Assembly (NCBI GenBank): GCA_043228905.1
Contig: JBHGNT010000005.1
Span: 1,612,001-1,676,000 of the forward strand
Reading direction: 5' to 3'
Source of the DNA: Azolla caroliniana
Lineage: Eukaryota > Polypodiophyta
DNA length: 64,000 bases
Position 1 is the stretch's first letter. Each line of letters begins with the position of its first letter. The notes under the pieces were generated by a model. That model worked only from the letters and a program-made list of their open reading frames with translations, had not been told where the DNA came from and did not search any database. Made by a program: the position numbers and the translations under genes. Positions 56,022 through 64,000 of this stretch are shown here, one piece after another.

Positions 56022-57659
56022 TCATTTCCGTTGCCCACCGTCCGTCTCTCTAGGTCTCACACCGGCTCTCGGGCCGGTTGCCGGAGTCTCTAGGACCGGT
56101 GTGTGGAAGGTCGCGGCACCGCCGCTCGTCTCTTCTTCTTCCTCGATTTCACAAGCCTCGAGTATGCTCGTGAAATCCTCGTAGAACGTTTCGGGCAACC
56201 GCGTCCTGAAACTTTCGCCCACTCTCGAAGTGGAGTCCACTGCTCCATAGATATCGGCCTCATCCATGGTCGTCCTCTCTCCACAAGTCGAGAGGGTCAC
56301 TCACTCTACACCCGCCTTGCCGCCGCCACCATTCATTACCCTAGGTCTCACGCGGGCACTCGGGCCGACTACCGGGGTCTCTTGAACCGGTGCGTGTAAG
56401 GAAGCAACGTCGCCGCTCGTCGATGCTATGCCCGTAGCCATCTCCATTCGGACATCGTCGTCCGTGGCTACCCCGCCTCCGTATATGCAAGCATCAATTA
56501 TGCTTGCCGCCTCCTCTTCCACGATCTCCTTACCATTGTCTCGGTTGCCCGCCTTGCCACCGCCACCGCCACCGCCACCGCCTGTAGCTCTAGGTCTCAC
56601 GCCGGCAATAGGGCCGACCATCGGTGCCTCTAGGGCCGGTGTGTGTAAGGTCGCGGTACCGCCTCTTGTCTCCTCCTCCCTCGATGTTTCGGGCCGTCAT
56701 GTCCTGAATCCGTAGTTACCGGCCTCCATGGCCGTCCATTCGCCACAAGACGAGAGGGTCGCTCTTTCCGCACCCTCTCCCATGTCACCATCATGGTCGC
56801 CCACCTTGCCGCCGCCACCGCCCGTCACTCTAGGTCTCACACCGGCTCTCGGGCCGGTTGCCGGAGTCTCTAGGCCCGATGTGCGTAAGGTCCCGGCACC
56901 ACCGCCCGTCTTCTCCCCGCTGGATGTTTCGGGCCTCCATGCCCGAACTCCCTCATGTCCACTCGAATCGGCGATCGCCGCCTCACCGTCCCCGACCTCG
57001 TCCTCGGTCGATCTTTCTCCGCATGTCGAGAGGCTGGCTCGCTCCGCACCCTCTCCCATGGTACCGATGTACCATTCTCTTTTGGCCTCCTCATCCTCCG
57101 ATCCGCTCGGCCCCGACTCCGCAATAAGCCCTTCTTCGGCTTCGATTTGTGCATGTACGATCTCGTACGCTTCCCGCATCAAGGCTTTAATGTCGAGCTC
57201 CTCCGAACCGATTTGCGTTGAGCTCTCTTCCGGCGCTAGTGCGTAGTCGGTCGCCGCTCTCTCTTCTCCGCTGCTCGTAGGCCGCGTTGTGGCCGACCGC
57301 GTCTCATCGCATTGTATGCACGCCCATTCCACCTCATTCCAATCTTCAGTGAGGCCGTACGCCCCTTCATCGTCTTCGAGGTAGGGAAAAATGGCCATTC
57401 TCTCCCTTTCGTTGACCGACTTCAAGAATAGTGGGACCTTGTCCACCCCCACCGATTCTTGATCCCGGACCGAAAGTTGGGAAAACCGGAGATCGAACTC
57501 CCGGAATGCCTTCATTGCGCTTCGAGGAGCCTTTGCCGACGACACCCATAGATCGAACTCGCGTCAATCGTACTTGTACGCCTCTTCCCATCTTTCTCTC
57601 CTTCTTTCGAAATCCCTTGCCATTCTCGTAATTACTTCCGCGATGTCTCCGGCTTCCAT
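56022..57659 (-). pseudogene. element D Gag-like protein with tandem peptide modules
   Basis: About 546 codons in one frame from ATG 57,659, interrupted only by TGA codons (about 57,566, 56,697 and 56,301), each where CGA arginine fits. FREFDLRFSQLSVRDQESV followed by VDKVPLFLKSVNERERM matches the capsid-like part of element A Gag. Then three copies of GEGAERASLSTCGE-type and four of ETPATGPRAGVRPR-type peptides follow, in modules of about 90 residues linked by poly-Gly stretches. No zinc knuckle replaces the one in A. The modules are acidic and low in complexity; function unknown. Confidence 0.75.
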
Positions 57660-57683
57660 CTCCTTCCTCCCTTGCCGCCTCTT

Positions 57684-57699
57684 CACGTCGGGTTCACCA
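57684..57699 (-). other. primer-binding site of element D (tRNA-Trp type)
   Basis: Minus strand TGGTGAACCCGACGTG, 4 nt from the LTR that starts at 57,704. Confidence 0.85.
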
Positions 57700-57703
57700 A
57701 ATA

Positions 57704-58504
57704 TGTCGCATTGCTACGCACGTGTGTGGAGAAGGGCGGGACCATGGGGGTCTTGGACTAAGGAGTGGAGGAGAAGGAATTGGACATGGAATGGAAGCTT
57801 TGCTCAAGAAGAAGAAGAATGAACAAGAGGAAGATGGAGCCAAGATGAACAACAAGATGTATTAAAACGAAATGAACAATTACAAAATGGTGGCCGCATA
57901 GGCCGCACCAAACGACTACTCGAAACCCTAACCCTAACCCTAACGCTCGACCTATGTGGTATACCTCGCACACTCAAAATAGGCAACCCTTACAATGGTG
58001 CCTTCCCTCTCCTTTTATAGCTCAAGGAGGGAAGGTCGTTTACAAAAACGAGACTAAAATATCCCCTTTGAATGAAAGGGGATATTTTAGTCTCACTTTT
58101 GTAAACGGTCTTCCCTCCTTGTGCTATAAAAGGGGAGGGAAGACACCATTGTGGGGGTTGCCTATTTTGAGTGTGCGAGGTATACCACGTAGGTCGAGCG
58201 TTAGGGTTAGGGTTAGGGTTTCTTTATCTTTATCTTCATCTTCGTCGGTTAGGGTTTCGAGTAGTCGTTTGGTGCGGCCTATGCGGCCATGATTATGGTA
58301 ATCATTCATTTCTTAATAGAACTTCTTGTTGAGTATCTTGATTGCATCTTCTTCTTCTTCTTCTTCTATCATAATGTCATATTCGTTCTCTTCTCCTCTT
58401 GAGCTAATCTTCCATTCGTTGTCTTAACCTTTCTCCTCTTCTCCCTAGTCCAAGACCCCCGTGGTCCCGCGTAGGATCTACATGTACTCGTGAAACTTCG
58501 CGAC
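57704..58504. repeat. head-to-head LTR palindrome
   Basis: Two D-type LTRs, each missing the start of U3, face each other around a centre at 58,072. The innermost 20 bp on each side (GAGACTAAAATATCCCCTTT and its complement) are perfect around a 5-nt loop. Similarity continues outward through TATA boxes (about 58,010 and 58,124), three telomere-like TTAGGG units per arm, and on to the U5 boxes. The right arm has an extra ~35 bp near 58,230. A left LTR end TGTCGC at 57,704 and a right end CGCGACA at about 58,504 mark the U5 ends. Confidence 0.88.
58346..58366. repeat. (TTC)n microsatellite
   Basis: About seven TTC units inside the D-type LTR. A similar tract is present at 61,308-61,330 in the D' 3' LTR, followed by a C run. 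Confidence 0.9.
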
Positions 58505-60970
58505 AACGCGATGGCGGAAGACCGGTACCACGGTACCACGGGAGAGGGTGTGGAACATAATGCCCTCTCGACTTGCGGAGAATTGCCGACCGAGGACAAT
58601 GTCGGGAGCGAAGAAGAGCCCTCCACGCGGATTCCGGAGACTCCGGTGGTCGAGCTCGTGTGCCAACATGTGACCGGAGAGAAGGAAGGCGCCGACGAGG
58701 AGTCCTGGCACGATGCCAGCGAAGAGGGATGGGAAACTGCCTACGAGGAGGCCAAGGACGGAGGCGGCACGGAAGGATCGGCATTCCAATACGGATGGAG
58801 CGAAGTACGGTCGTGGATCGTTCGATCGGGGCCAGAATCAGCATGAAAGTGCCGATACGGGAGAGGGTGCGGGACGAGCCGCCCTCTTTTACATGGGGAG
58901 AAAGACCGACCGGGCGAAGGTCGGGAATAGGATGAAGAGGACAACGAAGACCGGTCCTACACTAATCCTCACACTGATCCGGCTGTCAGCCCGAGTGCCG
59001 GCGTGAGTCCTACAGGAGAGATCGGTGGCGACAGGAGAACGAGTCCCGGCAATCCGGAGATTGACGAACGGACCCGGACGAGAACTGGGCGGAGCGGACT
59101 CCCGGATAACCATTCAGGGAGGGAGGAAGAGAGCAGGCCTACGAAGAGGCTGAGAACACGGTATGTCAGTACCACGGGAGAGGGTGTGAAGCGAGCCACC
59201 CTCTCGGCTTGCGAAGGAAGGAAGACCTGGGAGAAGGGTCAAGGATACGAGGAGCCCAAGGAGGATCCTTCACACCGGTTCCAGAGACTCCGACGGTCGG
59301 CCCGAGAGCCAACGTCAGACCTAGATTGGCGATCAGTGGCGGAAAGGGGACGAAGGCGAGGGAACTGCAGACGGGCAGTCTACGGAGATCCTCACACTGA
59401 TCCAGCAGTCGGCCCGAGTGCCGGCATGAGTCCTATAGGAGAGGTCGATGGCGACAAATGAACGTGATCGGACGGTGAAAGCAGAGAAAGAAGGTATCAA
59501 GCCGGCGAAGCGGCTACGAACCGAATCGGATCCTCCGGTAAGGTCGGTGGGCATAAGGAAGTCCGGTCCTACGGGATCCCCACACCGAACTAGAGACTCT
59601 GGCAGTTCGGCCAACGTGGCAACATGAGACCGAGAGAGAAGGTTGGTGGCGGCGGGAAACGGGACCCGGCTACGCGGAAGACACAAGGAGAGTCGCAAAG
59701 GACTTCGACAAACGGCACCTCAATTTCGGCAAGCAGAGAAAAGGAGTCCGGTCCTATGGGACCCTCACACCGATCTGGAGACTCCGGCAGTTCGGCCAAC
59801 GTGGCAACGTGAGACCTAGGGAGAAGGACGGTGGCGGCAGGGAACGGGACCCGATGACACGAGATAACGGATCGGGAGTCGGGAGTGCAAAACCCTTACC
59901 GGCCGGTTACGGTTTCGGAAGGAGCCAGTAGGGGCAAACACGGGGAGGTGTGTCGGGCCGTAAAAGCACACCTGGGACAGAACAAGAGTCTCGCAAGTGG
60001 CCATCGCGGGCCGGATCGAAGCGTGACTACGGGACGGTGTTCGGCACAGGTGGTGCCGAACAAAGGAAGCGGAAGACGACACAAGGGAGGTGCCGGGAAC
60101 GAGGTGACGGGTGCATAAGTGGACTGCACAGGGTCGGAGTCAGGGAATGACAAGGGAGTCCGGAGGAGGATCCTCCACACTTGCTTCGTAGATCTCTGCA
60201 GCTCGGTCAGAGTAGCCAAGACTGAGACGGCAAGGCCGGGATGACAAGCTGGTGGGGGCGAGGGGATGACGGCAAACGGAAGACTCAGGACCTATTGCAG
60301 CAGTGCAAAATGAAAAGGGCCAAATGGGCTAATACGGGGTGTTTCTCGGATGCGGAGGACACTGGTATGCGGATGAGCGATGCACGATCTGGCCGGGAGA
60401 GGGGCCGACGAGGCGTGCAATGAACCGGAGTGCGGCACAGGCAGTGCCAAACAACGGATGAGGGTATGTGGCACGCGAAGGTGCCAGAGCGGGAAGGCGA
60501 GCATGAGGATGGGTTGCGCGGTTCGGAGGTAGCGCGTAGAAGGCTAGAGAAGGATCCTCCACACCGTTCCGGAGACCATGGCGGTTCGAGCCGATGTCGC
60601 GACGTAAGACCATGGACAAGTAAGATGGCGGCGAGAGAACGAAGGCAACGCGAAACAACATGGGACAGCAATCAGGACAACACGAATGGTCGACGGAGGC
60701 CAAGCAGGCCACTACGGGCGTTCCTCAAGCGGAGGACATCGGGCATACAACAGAGAGTGGGGCGTACATACGGCCGAACAAGGGCCAGTGGAAGTACACG
60801 TACTACGGAGATCGTGGCGAAGGACCCATCGACGGGTCGAATGAGCCTACGGGGAGGTAAGCGCGAAGGAAGAACCGAAGCCGACGGTTCAAACCGGCGG
60901 TGAGCCGAGATGCGGATTACGGAAGACCGGTTTCTCACCGGCTGAAATCTCTCACCCTTCACCGGATTTG
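58505..60970 (+). pseudogene. element D' internal region of decayed tandem gag modules
   Basis: No pol sequence. Peptide traces of the D modules recur: GTTGEGVEHNALSTCGE at about 58,540, TGEGAGRAALFYMG at 58,858 and STTGEGVKRATLSACEG at 59,163 (spacing about 310 bp). PAVSPSAGVSP- and ETPAV-type traces recur at about 58,965, 59,290, 59,404, 59,590, 59,775 and 60,570. Around 59,560-59,852 two DNA copies of about 105 bp are about 187 bp apart. Frames are broken often. Confidence 0.65.
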
Positions 60971-61007
60971 GCACGTACCGGTGGACGTGCGGTTTGGTAG
61001 GGGCGGA
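60971..61007 (+). other. hairpin and polypurine tract of element D'
   Basis: Stem arms GCACGT (60,971-60,976) and ACGTGC (60,985-60,990) with an 8-nt loop, a 5-nt spacer, then GGTAGGGGCGGA (60,996-61,007). Two base pairs differ from elements A, B and C, and both sides change so that pairing is kept. Confidence 0.88.
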
Positions 61008-61735
61008 TGTCGTGAAGAATTTTAGCCAGAGGCGGAAACCGGGAAAAATTGGCTACATCGACAGGGTGCAGCATGTGCGCTCACCCTTGTACATTTAGTG
61101 TGAATAACGAGGGCGCCTTTATGGCACCGAAGAGTAGTCAAGTCGGGACAGAGAATCCCATGTAAGTCAGGATTTATCCCACATTGTAATGCATCTCCCT
61201 CCTTGTTCTATAAAAGGAAGGGAGCACCTCTTGTGAAGGGGTTGCCCATTTTGAGTCTCAAGGGTATACCGTTTTGTGTTTCTTTCTAGGGTTAGCTACA
61301 TTCTTTCTTTTCTTCTTCTTCTTCTTCTTCTCCCCCCCCCGACAAGCCCGTGAGCTCCCCGATTGGCGGCTTCGCAGCCGACGACTGTTGTATCCTACCT
61401 TGGTCCGGCTCGAAGCCGGGAATGTATTCTTCCATTTATATATATACATTTGCGTCTGTCTGTGCAGATTCATGTCTCTGTTGGGGTCCGGTGTTTGTGC
61501 AGGTGTTTTGGTGTTCTCTTACCTCCGTTTCTATACATAAGGGCGTGAGTTGGGTCGGCGTGGTGTGTGGGTGTGTGGGTGTGAGTCGGGGTCAATCGCA
61601 CGCTCTCTCTCTTTCTCCCTCCCATTTAGTTGCTTCCGGAATGCGCCCGAAGTCGTCTTCTCGGCTTCCCTTCTTCCCTAGTCCAAGACCCCCGTGGTCC
61701 CACCCTTCTACATGCACGCGCGTAACAATGCAACA
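61008..61735 (+). repeat. 3' LTR of element D'
   Basis: Starts TGTCGTGAAGAATTTT and ends ATGCAACA. TATA box CTATAAAAGG at 61,208-61,217. U5 box GACCCCCGTGGTCCC at 61,687. Followed by TCAG, the presumed right target copy. Confidence 0.85.
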
Positions 61736-63073
61736 TCAGATTGATCTCGGATCCATGGTCTATTAGCGCCACTACCGGTTCTTGCACATCTCCGACAGGG
61801 GTCTCGGTAGTGGCTCTGGCCCAGTGTAGCTTTGAAAAATGGCTTTCCGCCAACTCGTCTTCCAGGGCCGCATCCTCTAGGTGCGTAGTCCGCACCTCTA
61901 CAGGCTTCTTCGGTTCCGGTTCCGTGGAGAGCCGTTTGCGCTTCACCAGGTCCACAATGGAGTCGTGGAAATCCTTCTTTGTGATCCCAAGCACCTCCCT
62001 CAATGACAGCTCCACCTTGATGTCGAGGATCCGCTCTTCGAGGACCTTCGACAGCTCCGTCGTTCTCTCTATCTCGGTGCTCAGCCGGTACCCGGCAGGC
62101 TTGGCCTTGTCCAGTATGCCGGAATTGCCGGCATCACTCTTTTTCGGGCCGAACCGGGTGTCGTACCGTTGTGAGGGCGCTTTCCCACGCGCTTGACTTC
62201 CACCAGAACCTCGTAGTTTTGGCATGCAGCTTCTACGAAGCCAGACTTTTCTTCGGCTGGGTTGTCCCACCCGGTGACTTCTCGGATCCACTACTCCACG
62301 CAGTCCGCTTCTTCCTTCTTCAACCGGACTCCGGAGAGGCCTTCCAGCACCAGGGGCCAGAACCCGGAGTGGCTTGCCTTCTGTCCTTCGTTGCCCCCGA
62401 CCTGGATTCCTGCCGATGCCGCATAATTCACTGCCTCGATGTGTCGCGCGACGGCCTCTTCCATCAGCCTCTTCATTCCACCAGGCCCGGTATTCACTTC
62501 CAGCGCTCTCTGAGTCTCATTGGAGTGCACTCGGCCACCCTAGAGGTACATTGCGTTAGTACTGAGAGCATCTGCGAAATCCGCGCAGTCTCTACGAGCA
62601 TGGCCAAATGCGTCGCACCATATGCATCACTGCCCTGCCGGTGGCCTTCGGTCGCAAGACTGGTCACCGTCGTCCCGTCATGCCTGCGCGATCTAGAGGT
62701 CGCGCACCATTTGTGTCAATTCTTCCACCGTCGCTCCTCCGAAGGGACCTTTGACCACGCCGCTCGAGGCCGAGCCCGTCCCAAGCCAGTTTCGGGTCTC
62801 TTCCTTTCGTGCCAGCGAAGGCTCCTCGAATAGCCTTGCCGGGACGGGTCTCGTTGCTGACGACCCTTCATCACTCCATTCTCGTCGTTTGTCGAAACGG
62901 TTACAGACTCCTTTAACCACGGCCCAGTCAGTCGTGAGCCCCTCATCGGTCTCCAACATGAGACCTACCTTTTCTCTGTCCAACGCGTCGACCGCTTTGA
63001 CGAACAGCAATACCCGGCTCGTATCAAGCACGGTCCGGTCAAGCGCCGAGAACTGCGTGAACCACGTTTCAAA

Positions 63074-63891
63074 TGACGGGAACCCAACGTTCCTTATACG
63101 CAACGCTCGGCCACAACCGAGCTTAGAATGATACACAGAAAATGGGAAATAGAACACGACACAAAGAAGAGGAAGATACACAGGAGGTTTACGTGGAAAA
63201 CCCCAAACTAGGGGAAAAACCATGGCAGCCAGCAGGCTGCAAACTGTCACTATGTAAGAATGTACAAAACAGTGAGTTCACGGAGGCAACGACCTCGGAC
63301 TCACGATCTTCGCCACAGGCGGCGGTTACAACAGAGGCAGCGACCTCTTTCTCTCTCTCTCTCTGTACAACGTTACGTACTCTCTCTTCTTCTTGCACCA
63401 ACAAGAAAATGACAACAACAACACTAAAGGTTTGCCCTAAGTCATATTTATACTAATATGACTTTTCGGCTATTTACAAATGTAGCCTCGATGGGCTCTC
63501 AGAAACATATTTACGAATATGTCTCTTCCTCCGGTTCGTACCGGGTCTACGTCATCCGGCTCTCCGTAGCCGGGTACTCCTCATCCGGTTTACACCGGGC
63601 CTGCACCATCCGGCTCTCCGTAGCCGGGTACTCCTCATCCGGTTCTCACCGGTCCTGCACCATCCGGCTCTCCGTAGCCGGGTACTCCTCATCCGGTTCA
63701 CACCGGGCCTGCACCATCCGGCTCTCCGTAGCCGGGTACTCCTCATCCGATTCACACCGGGCCTGCACCGTCCGGCTCTCCGTAGCCGGGTACTCCTCAT
63801 CCGGTTCACACTCCGCCTATCAGCCTCGGCCGAGATTGTTCGTCGGCACTGTTCTTCTCCCAACCCATCCGGAGGGACCTGTCTCCCAACA
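63074..63891 (-). repeat. solo LTR with perfect 5-bp target duplication, inserted in element E
   Basis: 818 bp. In minus orientation starts TGTTGGGAGACAG and ends GGTTCCCGTCA. Flanked by TCAAA on both sides (63,069-63,073 and 63,892-63,896). Removing it restores the E gag frame. A TATAAATA element lies on the minus strand near 63,450. No internal retroelement DNA remains, so it is a solo LTR of another family, probably copia-like by its TGTTGGGA start. Confidence 0.9.
63554..63823. repeat. five tandem copies of a 54-bp unit
   Basis: The motif ATCCGGCTCTCCGTAGCCGG recurs at 63,554, 63,608, 63,662, 63,716 and 63,770 (first base G in the last), exactly 54 bp apart, with few substitutions between copies. 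It lies in the upstream (U3) part of the solo LTR. Because 54 is divisible by three and the unit lacks stops, both strands show repetitive open frames; these are not genes. Confidence 0.95.
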
Positions 63892-64000
63892 TCAAATTCC
63901 TGGAGGAGCGCCAGTGCGCTCCTCCCCTTTCCAAGGCTTTCAACCCATGCCATGAAGTCCCGCTTCGACAATCGAAGCGAGTCGTCGAACCCATACTTTT

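Larger units (their letters stand above)
55670..58071 (-). mobile_element. non-autonomous gypsy element D (gag-only, truncated)
   Basis: Minus strand: truncated 5' LTR (57,704-58,071), tRNA-Trp-type primer site, a Gag-like frame with tandem modules, and decayed module-like DNA to the copia junction at 55,670. No zinc knuckle, protease, RT or integrase is visible. The related plus-strand copy D' runs from modules directly to a polypurine tract, so lack of pol seems a property of the family. Confidence 0.75.
58072..61735 (+). mobile_element. non-autonomous gypsy element D' (no pol)
   Basis: Plus-strand copy: truncated 5' LTR (58,072-58,504), 2.5 kb of internal DNA, hairpin, polypurine tract and a 728-bp 3' LTR (61,008-61,735). 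The primer site and Gag start are missing. It was inserted in the protease region of element E: the right flank TCAGATTGATCTCGG is E coding DNA. The left flank is lost in the palindrome. The 3' LTR differs in U3 from the palindrome LTR. Confidence 0.75.
61736..64000 (-). pseudogene. gypsy element E: gag-protease remnant
   Basis: Minus-strand homologue of the A gag-protease. Gag start is at the window edge (KYGFDDSLRLSKRDFMAWVE), is interrupted by a solo LTR, and resumes at 63,073 with FSALDRTVLDTSRVLLFVKA. Then come a degraded zinc-knuckle region around 62,600, LREVLGITKKDFHDSIVDLV and the protease start VALIDHGSEINLM, where D' is inserted. Several frameshifts and stops. It shares the D-H-G protease motif with A. 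The 5' LTR lies outside the window. Confidence 0.85.

Noticed and set aside
63554-63823. CRISPR-like regular repeats
   Set aside because: The whole 54-bp unit is repeated without unique spacers, and the locus is a plant LTR.
63458-63955. Repetitive open frames on both strands over the 54-bp array
   Set aside because: Unit length divisible by three without stops gives open frames automatically; it lies in an LTR.

Overview
The window is nuclear DNA of a land plant. The evidence is one intact conserved plant gene (an O-fucosyltransferase-like type II membrane protein at 24.7-26.6 kb), plant-type Ty1/copia elements primed by initiator tRNA-Met, and short spliceosomal introns of about 60-90 bp. 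I cannot name the species. AT-rich, gene-poor DNA (about 1-31.9 kb) is sharply separated from GC-rich nested retrotransposons (31.9-64 kb).

Layout. 1-12.0 kb: AT-rich intergenic DNA with microsatellites, short duplications and a weak retroelement remnant. 12,005-18,838: a 6.83-kb DNA transposon with 37-bp imperfect terminal inverted repeats and a 5-bp target duplication (TTTAT). It carries two divergently transcribed, decayed, intron-containing genes. One encodes a ParB-like domain fused to a permuted (beta-order) DNA amino-methyltransferase; the other encodes a transposase-like protein. I know of no described transposon family with this content, and it is the main discovery candidate. 18.9-20.6 kb: LTR retrotransposon remnants. 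24.7-26.6 kb: the host gene. 29.6-30.2 kb: a LINE remnant. 31.06-31.53 kb: a Ty3/gypsy protease remnant.

31.9-49.3 kb is a nest of related Ty3/gypsy elements. Element Z (+) was invaded by element C (-). C was then invaded by the young element A (-; 32,991-40,302; near-identical LTRs; 4-bp TSD GCGC) in its 3' LTR and by the internally deleted element B (+; 42,969-48,324) in its pol gene. 49,758-55,669 is a Ty1/copia element (-) with one polyprotein frame broken by two TAG codons and an unusual C-terminal extension ending inside the LTR. 55.7-61.7 kb holds a non-autonomous gypsy family (D and D') that has gag plus tandem peptide modules and no pol, with two LTRs fused head to head into a large palindrome. 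61.7-64.0 kb is gypsy element E (-), interrupted by a solo LTR with a perfect 5-bp TSD and five 54-bp repeats.

The gypsy families share a primer-binding site that fits plant tRNA-Trp, a polypurine tract, a U5 box, and a hairpin with compensatory base changes exactly 5 nt upstream of the polypurine tract. Premature stops throughout the mobile elements are almost all TAG or TGA where Q, R or W would fit, with very few TAA. This is what decay by deamination of methylated CAG and CG sites would give.
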